A stretch of 64,000 nucleotides of DNA. Origin: Rhipicephalus microplus. Lineage: Eukaryota; Arthropoda; Arachnida; Ixodida; Ixodidae. The position numbers and the translations under genes were made by a program. Of this stretch, positions 53,406-64,000 are shown piece by piece. The stretch covers positions 461,381,376 through 461,445,375 of the forward strand of contig NC_134710.1 in assembly GCF_043290135.1 (NCBI RefSeq), read 5' to 3'. Below the pieces are notes generated by a model that had not been told where the DNA came from, did no database searches, and saw only the letters and a list, made by a program, of their open reading frames with translations. Numbering within the stretch: the stretch's first letter is position 1; each line of letters begins with the position of its first letter.

Positions 53406-54223
53406 TTCTACTTTGTGTCTGCCGTAAAGTGTACACTGTGAAAACCAATAAATTGCTGAAAAGAACATTATGCTTATTGACATGTAAGCTGGTGTAACTT
53501 CGTCAGTTAATTGACTCAATAATTCTTTCAATTAAAGCTATTTCGCCTTTTGCAGAAATGTCGCTTCTTGGTGGCGTTTAGTAAAGCTAACTGTTGTCAG
53601 GGCAAGACATGGAAAAGATACTATTCCGAAAAGGACGTCGAGACAATTGGGAAGTTTCGTCTTCGAGTGGCCATAATTACTTAGAGCCACTAAATGACGT
53701 AGCTCCAATGGCGACCTTGCTTCTTTGGCTGGAAACAAAATGAGCGGTTTCGTGATTTTTTATAAAATTCGGAAGAGACAATCAAAATAAGTGTTAACGG
53801 AGGCTTATTCCATGCTACAAGCTTGCAACAGACCGTTCACGCTCGTGGTTGACTGCCGGCGAGCAGCCGACGCAAGCGCGCGCAAACTACGATGCGCTTC
53901 GGCTGATTTGTTGTAGAAAGCAATGCAATGAGCCGTAACGGACGGCTTTTCTGCCCCACATTAAGCGATCCTGAGCAGCTACTGGAAAGTACTCTGGCCT
54001 AGATGTAGTCTGGACGCGGACAACTTGACGGGTAGCGGGTAATCTTTCATGTTATCGTGCGCTAACGTCATGAGAAGGCCGAAGCGGCGTTGGGAGAAGC
54101 GCCGTTGCACGCGATGAGCAGCGGCCGGGTAGAGCAAAATGCGGCGGTCCCGCCCTCTCGCGGCACGCCGAGAAACGGAGACGCCGGCGGCGCACGGCGC
54201 ATGGGGAGAGTTTTACAACTGAA

Positions 54224-54777
54224 TGCCTCCGTCGGCCGACTTCCGTCAGCAGCCGTTCCCACGCTCGAGCCCAGTCAGTTCTCTCATTATTTCGTGCTTC
54301 GTAGAAGCCTCCTTAAGAGCGGTGGGTACACCGTTGGGCTCCGTGCGCTTACCAGGTGTGCATGCGACAGCGAGGCGCCCCGACATCCTAACCACAGCGG
54401 GGGAGAATATGCTCGTCTCCCTGCCGCAACTATGTCTGGGTCAGCCAAGTGGTCGTGTCCCCGCGTCATTCTCAATGACACGCGTTCATGCCAACAATGG
54501 CTTAAACTAAGATGGCGGCGCCTGACCTGCCTCTTGCTAGACGCTTTTCCGAGTAAGCCTTCTCCTTCTAGTCCCGAACGGCGATTACTTTGACGGCTCC
54601 GCTTGTGAACCGTGAGAACGAAGGTGGCTCCTTTCTTTTCCATGCTCGGGGTCTTCGCCGTTCGTCTTCACGGAACCGATCGGCTTCGCTAGTTGACCGG
54701 TCGGGAACTGGCTACGCGCTCTACATCAGCCGCATTGATTGCGCTACACCCAAAATGCTTGTAATTGGTGCCTCATA
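54224..54777. other. No recognisable gene
   Basis: Between the truncated P2 terminus and the protease fragment. Short frames without family signature. Confidence 0.4.
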
Positions 54778-55110
54778 CTAACTATCACCAAGGAAACAAA
54801 AGACGACTTCAGCGCGGGCGCAATCGATGACGGCTTGGTGATGGGAGAGAAAATCGCAACGTAAAATGATGTCGTGACAACAGTGCGGGAGTACTGCGAA
54901 CTGCATTTTGTAGGGCACTCCTTGAATTACAAGTCTGGCGGTACACGCGGCCACAGGCTGCACAGGCTGTGCAGTGCCAGTATGAAGGCATGAACCCAAG
55001 TAAGGCGTTGTCACTTTTTGAATTGAATGGCAAACTTTTTCAGCGATGGCAGAAATGGTGGCACCAGTATCAATAAGGGCATGTACGCGTGCACACCTTC
55101 AAGAATGGCA
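54778..55110 (-). pseudogene. Ty3/gypsy retropepsin fragment
   Basis: On the minus strand, ARVHALIDTGATISAIAEKV (the DTG active site intact, near 55080) leads into TTPYLGSCLHTGTAQPVQPV, TARLVIQGVPYKMQFAVLPH and HHDIIL-type ending CCHDIILRCDFLSHHQAVID. This is an LTR-retrotransposon aspartic protease of about 100 residues with its flap and C-terminal hydrophobic block. It lies upstream, on the same strand, of the pol fragment at 47600-49060, with P2 between; the two may be halves of one element. The sequence to the right turns into a minisatellite, so gag is absent. Confidence 0.75.
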
Positions 55111-55139
55111 TTAATTACCCATGCAGCAAAGAAGGTTGG

Positions 55140-55500
55140 CCCAATATTGGGGATAGATCGGCATTGCCTGGCCCATGAACGGCCCAGTTTTCACAACGTA
55201 CCGCCAAGATTGGCTGTGCCAGCCAAATGGAACGGCGACGTTGGACCAGCATTGACAACGTACCCAAAATATTGGTTGTGCCAGCCGAACACAACGGCTA
55301 TGTTGGACCAGCATTAACAAGATTCTGCCAATGATGGCTGTGCCAGTCTATTAGATCGGTTATATTGGGCCAGCTTTCAGAACTTTCCGCCCATATATGC
55401 TGTGCCGAGCTATTAGAACGGACACATCGGGCCAGGTTGTACAAGTAGCAGCCAATATGGGTGGAGCCATCCAATAAGACCGGCATTATTGGCCTGCCGT
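55140..55500. repeat. 62-bp minisatellite, about five and a half units
   Basis: The motif G[CT]TGTGCC recurs at 55213, 55275, 55337 and 55399 (period 62), with GGACCAGCATT or GGGCCAG and a C/AAC/GG block in each unit, and a degraded unit at each side. The units differ by many substitutions, so the array is old. Confidence 0.8.
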
Positions 55501-56655
55501 TTGACCATTATTGCGGGCGTCAGCTGAAAATTCAACATCGCGATGTCATAACATTAGAATAAGAGCCAATATCTGCGTCTGCTGCTTTTTGGAGCTGTTC
55601 TGGCCCCAATTCACGCGCCGATTTTTCAAGTTCGAGAGAGAGTAATATATGTGCCGGGCACAACATTAGAACTATCTTTTCGTCATTAAACCATGCACAG
55701 CTCGTTGATATGCATAATCGTTGGTTCAAGTTGTGCAAGGTAGACTATTTATTTGAGAAAATGTTACCGATCAAGTTTCTCTGTCCGACGTGACGTCCGA
55801 TGCGGTTCTATCCGTACGTATGACGTAGCTGCTGCGGATACCGCTGTCATACGCGTGCGTGTAGACGTCGAATATCTGACGCAAATCTTATCGTATCATG
55901 TGTCGCGCTAGCTATCTACGCGACCTATTCGAATCTGTTTTGCGTTCACAGCACAGTACGTGTTAACGGCACTTGCTGCTGCTTGACGCGTGGGAAGAGC
56001 AGGGGTCGTCAGTGGCGTTACGGTGACTGAATCATACAACATATGCAGTTGCCGTGATCTAACACACAGACGCGCGTGCGCATGCACGCACGCACGCACG
56101 CACGCACACGCTATAATATTCATGCAACGACCACACGAATTCCCAACAACATCGCAGCGAACGGTTGGTAAGGTGTTGCGGAGTGTGTGGACGTCGTAGG
56201 GCACCCTGTCGGTGCCCAGCTCGTTGCGAACGCGAATTTCGGCGTGGAACGCTTCTTTTTTATGTACTTTTTTACGTGTACCCAAAACGGTAGGCTGCGC
56301 GATACGAGCAGTACGACGCAAAAAAAGAAGAAACGTGAATACGCAGGGCAAATCGTTAATAACAAGAAAAACACGCACGCTCACGCCACTGTGCTTCCAT
56401 GAAACATGACAGCCAAGAATGATGAAGTGTTCATTTACATACAAATCACAATGAGTTGCTGAAACTCACGCAAAAGAACATAATTTCCTTCCTTGATTAT
56501 TGATCAAGTGCCTTGGAATTATGCTATGTGAATTTGACACATCAACAGTGCATATTATTCCCACCTGAAGGGCGCTACAATCTTGGCAAGTAATAGAAGT
56601 ACTCTTCCCACCTGATGTGCACCTAACGTAAAGAGGCCTTGTTTCTCAAGTTAGC

Positions 56656-56658
<3 letters not shown>
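55501..56658. other. No gene; contains an ACGC repeat
   Basis: GCACGCACGC repeats at about 56084-56108. The long antisense frame 55908-56444 overlaps it and looks spurious. Confidence 0.45.

Positions 56659-56741
<83 letters not shown>
56659..56741. repeat. (AT)n microsatellite
   Basis: About 83 bases of perfect TA repeat. Confidence 0.98.
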
Positions 56742-56743
<2 letters not shown>

Positions 56744-57949
56744 AAAATAGAATGCCCCAGAAAGGAGCATCAATCAGTTTTACAGCTGGTAAAAGCCTGC
56801 TAACAGCTGAAGGTAGTCATGCTGCTCTTCCATTCAAGTATAGTGTACACTGAGAAAAGATACTGAAGATACACCATCAGCAAATGACAAAACCAGAACA
56901 GACAGAGCTTTCTCTTATAATACAAAAAGTCTTTAGCTGAGGAGGCAAATAAGTCATTGCACACATTAAGTGCACAAAAAAAGCTGTTGCATGAGGCTGT
57001 CAGCGCTTAGACAACACAGGAAAAAATACAGTAGACTGAAGAAGGGAAAACCCATAGCAAAAGTTTCCATACTCCTGAGTTCTTGCTTTGCGTGCAAATG
57101 AAGCTAGCGAGAAGTTGAACACTACATTAAAGCACCACAATCAACGTCTGGAAGTCAATGCTTTAGGAATAATACAAAGTACTGAAGAAGCATGCAAAGA
57201 ATGTTCCTATGAAGGCAAATATAAAAAAGAGTGAAAGCTCTGTGGCCCTGAACAAGACTACACCACAACCAATCGAAAAGCCCTTCGGACACACCAGCAG
57301 TTCTGGCCAACACTAAAAAGTCACAAAAACATACCTTTAATGTCTTTTTTGCAAGAGAACTTCAAAAGAAATGTGCGTACACCAATGCCGGAAGTATCAA
57401 TGGAAGCCATTACTCATAATCAGCTCTTCATTGAAACACTGACAGAAGATACTTGTACCTAGATTCTTAATTACTTTGGTACAACTCAAAAGTGCCGACG
57501 CCAAGTGGCAAAAAAATTATGATGGCAGACTACATTGTGACCAAATGCACACGTCAACCACCAACCAAGGTCCTATGCTAGAGTGAATATCGCAAAAAAT
57601 CTTGAACGCCTAATGTCACTGGCTCATACTCAGCGTTCTCAATCAAAATCTTGACCTCCCACACAACATATTATTTCAACAACCTGCCACCTCTCACCAT
57701 GTCATGAAACAAGCTCGAGTATACACAAAACCTCCTCACCGTTAGGTAGTTAGATAGCTCCACTAGTGCTTCACTCTCGGAACACATAGACCAGGGCCGT
57801 AACTAGACGGGTAGTGAGGAGGTTCTGAGCCCCTGAAGTTTTTTCATGCTCTGACTTTTCGTCAACAATAGCTTAATCTGGGCAAGTCAGTTCATCGTGC
57901 TTGTGCTCTAGTAACAGCGTGAAAACTTCAGGAAGAGACGAAAAGGACA
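56742..57949. other. No recognisable gene
   Basis: A-rich sequence with no long frame. It could be intron, UTR or old repeat. Confidence 0.4.
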
Positions 57950-58790
57950 GGAAAGGGCGCTGACTGCCAACTGAATTCTATTGAAGGTACTACGCCCACT
58001 TTTATACAGAGTACAAGAACAGTGCCCATGCACAACGACACATGTGAGACCATGATAATATAATCTTAACTTAGAAAAAAATACTCTCTCTCCGAATGGA
58101 TGAGTGAAGTTATACTGATGCACTGATCTATGGCCTTCCTGACAAGAAAATGCTTTCACAGTCTCTCTTTCATTTCTTGTTCTTGCTTTTTTCAAAAACA
58201 GCGTTTTATGAAACATAGAACTGCACTTACATTCTTTACAGTGTATGGCCATGCGACTACCATAGCCATTCTTAACATTTTAAGCATGTTGTCTTGCTCG
58301 ATCATTGGCGCATTGCCCAGTTTGTCTTATGTTTACGTTTCCACATGTCAACGGTATCTCACACACAACATTATATTGGCAATCAGTGTACCTATTCTCG
58401 TGACGAATGGTGAAATAATGGCTATTCCTGTTGCTGTTTAGTACACACACTTTTGAAAACTTGCAAGGAATGGCAAATAACAAGATAAAATCATATCGGC
58501 TCGCTATTTTCTTCATATTGTGAAACACCTTATGTACGTACGGTATAGCATGCAAAGATCTTTGGTCATTCTGTTTCTATTTTGGCCCTGTTTTGTTAAA
58601 CTTGACTTTCTGCAGGAGGGCTTAGCACACGGGTGGGATGATGCTGTTGGGATATCCAGCATCCTTTAGTCTTTTAATCTGGTTTTTAAGGCTTACCTCA
58701 TCCTTGTGCTCACATGAATTCTGAAGGGTGGCCTCAATGCACGTGGTGGCAATTCCTCTGTGTAAATGTGTAAATGTGTAATTATGCGTT
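57950..58790 (-). pseudogene. Second Penelope-like element: linker and GIY-YIG fragment
   Basis: Minus-strand reading from about 58765: IEATLQNSC, LKNQIKRLKDAGYPNSII, LLQKVKFNK, then 58555-58280 with IPYVHKVFHNMKKIASRYDF, FAIPCKFSKVC, NVVCEIPLTCGNVNIRQTGQ (the GIY-YIG block, usually VVYxIPLxCGKxYIGQTGR) and CANDRARQHA; after a TAA, 58252-57908 continues AIHCKECKCSSMFHKTLFLK and NERETVKAFSCQE. The wording is that of PLEs with the IPLTCG-type GIY-YIG and differs from the element at 1848-3452. RT is missing and at least two stops are present. Confidence 0.78.
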
Positions 58791-59239
58791 ATGATGTGCT
58801 AAAAAAGATGTCCCAAGAATCAGAATAAGCGACAGTAGTCAAAGTTTTTGTCACTGCCTTTATACAAATACCAGTTTATTTGTTGCCTCCTGCAGTATTT
58901 TAGGGCATAATATATTAATAGGAAGTTTTCTCACTTTCATGACATTTTCGTATTGATGATGCCATATGCTCAGAAGGTAGAATGTCGTTGTGTTCTTTCT
59001 GATAACTTCTAGCTTCTGAGCAAAGATAATGTTTCAGAATAATGAAAAAAGACTAGCACAATATTAAGACATGGGAAGAGAGCAGAGTTTATCAAAAAAT
59101 GAATGCATTAGTTGGCAGTGAGAAAAAAAGATGGATGACAGGTCAGTAATGTCAATTAATTTATATTAGGACACACAAAATGTAGCAGAGGGTGGCAGGT
59201 GATTAGTTCCGATGAGATCGAGAAATTATCAGCCATAAT
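58791..59239. other. No recognisable gene
   Basis: AT-rich spacer right of the PLE fragment. Confidence 0.4.
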
Positions 59240-59320
59240 ATGAAATTGGCTCATACAGGGCAGAGAACATTGGTTGGGCTTCCACCCTGCAGTGGACATA
59301 ATATAGGCTTAACGCTAACA
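59240..59320 (+). repeat. Probable LINE 3'-end remnant
   Basis: GGGCTTCCACCCTGCAGTGG followed by ACATAATATAGGCTTA resembles the conserved 3' terminus (CCTGCAGTGGAC...ATAGGCT) seen in arthropod LINE 3' ends. Very short. Confidence 0.4.
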
Positions 59321-61949
59321 ATGAGTAAAGCCTGTGAAATAATGCTAAATGAAATTAGCAGTACTGCACAGATTGCTGTGCTAGACTTCCCATTTAGCAC
59401 GTTTTCACCAGCTTATCCTGCTCGCTGTTCAGACACAAAGCTTCACCAGAAAAACAATGTTAGACTTGGTGAGGATAATGCCAGTGAATCCATTGTTTTA
59501 TCTACACATTTCCTTGTTTAAGTCCTCCTCCAAACTATACGAGTTTTCTTAGAAATGTTCTGCTTACAGCACACCAACCGATCAAGGGACACAACTTTAT
59601 TGGGGTCCTGCAGGACGCGCCCTAGTATACAATCACCATTTCACTTCACGTTACAACATACTGGTGGTAAAAATAATCTCTGGCAGGGTACAGAAGTGCA
59701 TGCACTGAGCTAGCTTGTGCAGCGCGGTCTATTCCAGAAAGCTGAATCTATGTTTGGTACAGAATTTCGTAACAACACGATGCTTGTACAGAATTAAGTG
59801 GCCACACATAGTAACTTCTGAGCTTTTTTATGAAATGATCTCGCAGTATCTGAAAACATTTGTTTTTTTGTTTACTTCATAGTTCCCAGTGAAATATTTC
59901 TCTTGTTCCTCTCATTGAATATAGGCATTTGGTGTGACTAAGGTGTTCCTAATGCCTCACTCTGAGATCAGAAAAATGATTCTCCTTGAAATTGCTTCAC
60001 AAGCATTTCCTAGGATATTGAATGAGACTGCTTGTACATGTACAAACATTTGCTAGTTTTATTGAGGGTTGATGATAAAGGGAATCAGTTGGTGCATCCA
60101 AGCCGGACAGAGATTGACTGGCCCTTAAAAGGGCCGTTTAGTTATATATCTTGCAGCTTGTTCCAGGTAGACAGGGCTTCATTCTGTAGAAATGATAACT
60201 CATCCCACTGGTTCACCAGCATGAAGAACATAACTTGATGCTAACACTGACTCAGATGTTCTGAAATGTCATAAAGGGTACATGAAGGCTGGGTACATGA
60301 AGGTTGTAGTTGTAGTAACTCTATAGTCAGCACGCTTGTGTGATATGTGCATGGCTGCATCAAAGCCACGTGTGAGAAATGCGTGAACAGCTGAAAATCT
60401 CAATGGCAGCATAGCTTCAGAAGTCTTTCATCTCTTTTTTGCCAGTTTCCAATATCATCCTTCCCTTTTCATGCATCTTCTTTCAATATATCTGGGGTTT
60501 TAATTCCCAAAACCACGATATATTATTGAGAAGCAAATTTTAAACATCTGGTCTTCTTTACCATCTTCACTTCTTTGCAGCGCAACACCAGAAACACAGG
60601 ACAGGGAAGGAGCAAAACAGAAAGAAAAGACGGCGCCGACTCTGAAAAAGACGGCACTGACATCATGACGCGCACATGTCGTGATGTAAGCTGTCCAAAG
60701 AGTGGCCTCCCGTGAGAATAGTGAAGAATTGGGAATAGGATCTACCAGTAAGGGCTTTGTGTGCAATTCACAAACAGTGAAAAAGATCCACCAGGGGTGA
60801 GCCCCAGGTGGTGCACTCTGGTTGAGAGAGAGCAGAGTAAAACAGATGTGCCAGACAGGAGATTATAAATGGTATTGTCTGGAGCTGGTGCCAGACCGAG
60901 CTCTGATTAAGCGTAAGGGAGTATTGAGCGCCAGGCCAATCTGATCCCATTCCTGTGATTGGGTGCAATGTGATGACAGGTGCAAATTCCATTTTATTTT
61001 ATTCCATGGGTTTAGGAAAATCATTTTTCAGGGTTCAGATGGAAATACCTCCGACATCCATACTAACCATATATGCCTATTCTTGGGCGTTGTCATGACT
61101 AGCCACCTGATGGGGAGGTGAAGGAATGTTTCCCAAAATGTCGATAAAGTGTTTGGTGCTACGCCTTGACGGAAGTATTGATAGGTGCTTTGGAAATCGG
61201 TACACCATTTCTGTAATCGTAAAATACGCCACTGCATGTGCCACTACTAGGGATAGCGTGACACTCCCTGCCATTTCAGGGTAAGCAGTTTTAATCTACA
61301 TGAAGATGTTAATGAGCCCGTTCTCCATCACAGCAGTAGCTGTGGCTATTCCTTCAACTAGGCCTACTGCAGCGTCAACTAAACGTCTGCATGAATTTAG
61401 CGCTAGTACCGTACATAATCAGCACGTGCCTTGGGTTCTCTTCGGTGGTGTTGTGAATTCATGCTGCGTGACAATACTTCAAGTTGCATGCGTGCCGTAG
61501 CCATTACTGCAATAGGAGACCATGATTTATCGTTACGCATGGTGTTGCTTAGCTCGGTCCACAGTGTTCGAAGCAGGTTCCGCCTTGTGAGTGTGTGAGA
61601 GAGGCACAAGAGTTGATTTCTGCTCTGTGTTTCTATAATTCCCTAGCCTGTATTATACAGGAAGCGGATAGTGCTGGTGTGCGTCAGCTGCTTCGGTGCA
61701 CTCTCAACCGCCTGCCTGGTAAGACTGATAGCTCATTCTATCAGCGCCTTGTCTAACTCCCACCTCACACTGCGCCATGTCCTCCACTTGAAGGACAAGA
61801 TGACGGAACTAGATAATACGGAAGCCCGAAACCGCAACGTTTGCAAGCCACAACCCGGGCAAACAATTCAACGGTGGGGCCAGAAAATCTACCTTACTAG
61901 GCCACAGAACACCTATTAGGTCTGGAGCAACGAGCCAGAGGCCAGATAG
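59321..61949. other. No gene; one SINE scrap
   Basis: No reading frame with a family signature. At 60488-60530, TATCTGGGGTTTTAATTCCC and AAAACCACGATATATTATTG resemble a decayed copy of the SINE head found at 41925. The rest may be intergenic or intronic. Confidence 0.4.
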
Positions 61950-63594
61950 CATATTCTTGGATGAATGGATGGGTGGATGTCGCTGTACCCTTTAGATCGG
62001 GCGGTGGCTAACGCCACCTAGCCGTAATTCTCAGTGAACTAACCACTAGATTTATTTTTTTCCCTTTAAATAGTAAAGTCGGACGGGTACTTTAAAGTGA
62101 AGGGCTTAATTTCCACTCGTGCCTTGACTTTAGCCACCAATCAGATAACCTCCTTATAGTTAAGTCTACCCGCTTAAAGTCTATTTTGCCCTCCCTGTCC
62201 CTAAACCCCAGTGCTTTGAATAACTCTGTGCCATCATCCTGAACTATTGGCTGAAGCCCTTTACAGAACATTATCAAGTGTTCGGCAGTTTCTTCTTCCT
62301 CTCCACACGCACTGCATACTGTGTCTACCTCTTCGTATTTGGCCCGACATGTCTTGGTTCGCAATACTCCCGTCCTGGCCTCAAACAGTAGAGAACTACC
62401 CTGAGTATTATCATAGGTCCTTTTTTTGGCAATTTCCTGCTTAAAAGTTCGGTAGATCTCTAGTGCGGACTTCTTAATCATGCCAATTCTCCACATGTCA
62501 GTCTCCGTTTCCTGCACTTTCTTCTTAACGGATAGTTCTTTTTGGTTTGGCCACCTGCTGTTTTCTAAGTATTTACCAGTCAATTTCCTGGTTCTCTTCC
62601 TCCATTTTGTATCGGCATTCTTCATGTACAAGTAGCTGAAAACCTTCCTAGCCCAACGCTCCTCCCCAATTTCTCTCAATCGCTTCTCAAATTTTATCTT
62701 GCTGCTAGCTTCCCTGCCCTCAAATGATGTCCATCCCATATCACCTTGTACTCCCTGATTTGGTGTATTCCCGTGAGCTCCTACAGCAAGCCTACATATT
62801 CCACGTTGCTTAATTTCTGATCTTGCTTGAACTTCTGACCTCATGCACAAGACCGCATTGCCGAACGTCTGCCCAGGAAACATGACCCCTTTCCATATTC
62901 CTCTCACAACATCATACCTATTGTAATTCCACAGTGCCTTATTTTTCATCACTGCTGCATTCCTGTTACCTTTAGTCGTCACGTATATTTCGTGTTCCCT
63001 TAGGTATTCAGTCCCATTGCTTATCCATACGCCCAGTTATTTGAATTTAGCTGTTATCTCTAGCGTGACTTCGTGTATTCTAAGCTCACTACCTTCGTTA
63101 TCATTACAAATCATGACTGCTGATTTTTCCTAACTGAATCTAAAATCTAACCTATCTCCCTCATTACCGCAGATGTCCATCAACCTCTGCAAATCTTCCT
63201 TGTTGTCGGCCATCAGCACTATATTATCACCGTACATTAATGCTGGTAGTGCCTGATCAATGATTTTTTCTTGTTTGACTAATGAGAGGTTGAAGCCAAG
63301 TCCACTTCCCTCTAATTTGGCCTCTAATCCTTGTAGGTACATCATGAATAACAAGAGTGACAGTGGGCACGCCTGCCTAAGTCCACGTTTCACCACTGTG
63401 GGCTTGGATACCTGTTTTTCCCACTTTATAACTACCTTGTTAGATTTATAGATTTCTTTTAAAAGATTAGTGACTCCATCTTTTACACCCGGTGTGTCTA
63501 GTATTCCCCACAGGTCCTCTTGAACCACGCTATCGTACGCTTCCTTGATATCGTACGCTGCCTTGAATTTCTGCAGGCCGGTAGGAAGCTTCAC
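61950..63594 (-). pseudogene. Tick LINE RT and C-terminal region, 5' truncated
   Basis: The 63594-63130 frame has FKAAYDIKEAYDSVVQEDLW, RGLRQACPLSLLLFMMYLQG (normally RQGCPLSPLLF) and ALMYGDNIVLMADNKEDLQR, with YGDN replacing the catalytic YADD. After stops (63129-62983) the frame 62982-62092 (296 aa) carries MTTKGNRNAAVMKNKALWNY, GWTSFEGREASSKIKFEKRL, SSLLFEARTGVLRTKT and a zinc motif CSACGEEEETAEHLIMFC, ending WWLKSRHEWKLSPSL. On the minus strand the 3' UTR runs to about 61950 and ends in CATCCACCCATCCATTCATC, a simple-repeat tail. I know this protein as a very abundant tick LINE; I do not assign the clade. Upstream RT blocks and endonuclease are absent. Confidence 0.8.
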
Positions 63595-64000
63595 AGCGCA
63601 GCGCCTGGTCTTCTGAAACGGCGCAGCAATGCAGGCAGCGCGTTCAATCCCCTTCCTATTTTTCGTATACTACTGTCCTTGTGCACATCGTAGAACACAT
63701 AACAGTAATGATAGCAAACAGATCATTGATTCGGGTGGGCTTGGTGTTTTATTTAAAATGAAACAACGAGGAAGCTACTGAAGTTCGTGCCTGTATACAA
63801 GTGCTTTATATGGAGATGAAACTTTAACAAAAAAATGTAATGATAAACAGTAGGCTCATAACCAACAACATTTCTCTGAGGGTGCATGGAACATTGCCAC
63901 CTAGAGTTGTGAGCCGGCAAGCCCTAGCGAGCCGAAAAGGGCAAGGAGAATGAAGAAGAAGCGTGGTTAGCGCCTCGTTTCGAAGATACACGCTCGTGTC
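63595..64000. other. No recognisable gene
   Basis: Flank of the truncated LINE. A GAAGAAGAAG run is near 63950. Confidence 0.4.

Larger units (their letters stand above)
49393..54223 (+). mobile_element. P2: long P-like DNA transposon, right terminus truncated
   Basis: The left TIR begins CAACGTTACTAGATTATTTT at 49393, alignable with P1. The inner part TTCAGTTGTAAAACT is present in reverse at 54209-54223 (AGTTTTACAACTGAA), but the outer 17 bases are replaced by unrelated sequence, so the right end is truncated. A transposase gene with four introns fills 49694-53116; about 1.1 kb of noncoding DNA follows. Confidence 0.85.

Noticed and set aside
55908..56444. A 178-aa minus-strand frame
   Set aside because: It spans an ACGC microsatellite (the His/Ala/Arg run) and has no recognisable domain.

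Overview
This window reads as nuclear DNA of a hard tick (Ixodida, probably a metastriate such as a rhipicephaline). The evidence is the repeat content: a tRNA-derived SINE of the Ruka type, the common tick SINE with the core TTTAACGTCCCAAAAC, THAP-domain P-like transposons, Penelope-like elements with GIY-YIG domains, and a LINE family that I recognise as abundant in tick genomes. Almost every recognisable coding region is a transposable element. The only candidate host gene piece is one exon of a glycine-rich secreted protein at 45099-45290. Nothing bacterial, no CRISPR and no ordinary RNA gene was seen.

Layout. 1-1853: gag remnant of a Ty3/gypsy element, a reversed LTR fragment and an LTR end. 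1854-3460: Penelope-like element (RT plus GIY-YIG). 4800-6830 (-): I-clade LINE with RNase H. 7158-12262: a tandem array of about 457-bp units carrying eleven tRNA-like SINE modules. 14318-26056: a compound of two Ty3/gypsy elements (A on -, B on +) whose pol order is gag-pro-INT-RT-RNase H, with a third, inverted LTR piece (C). Its breakpoints suggest that one member of a tandem pair was inverted by insertion into its own LTR. 26501-32674: L1/Tx1-like LINE with ORF1 and ORF2, interrupted by a TA-flanked TIR element (29087-30394).

32741-40158: two copies (R1, R2) of an unidentified repeat flank a non-autonomous LTR retrotransposon (35501-39632). R1 is split by an internally deleted P-like element with 36-bp TIRs and 8-bp target duplications, and R2 preserves the unoccupied site. 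41545-43870: a 145-bp satellite split by a SINE which is itself split by a solo LTR. 44337-44734: a solo LTR. 47600-49060 (-): gypsy RT. 49393-54223: a long P-like element whose THAP transposase keeps four phase-0 introns. 54778-55110 (-): a gypsy protease fragment, followed by a 62-bp minisatellite. 57950-58790 (-): a second, divergent Penelope-like element. 61950-63594 (-): a tick LINE.

Nearly all elements carry stops, frameshifts or deletions, so they are fossils. The value of the window lies in its insertion junctions, which give a relative order of events, and in the unusual gene order of the A/B family. All identifications are by eye; no alignment, database search or identity calculation was run.
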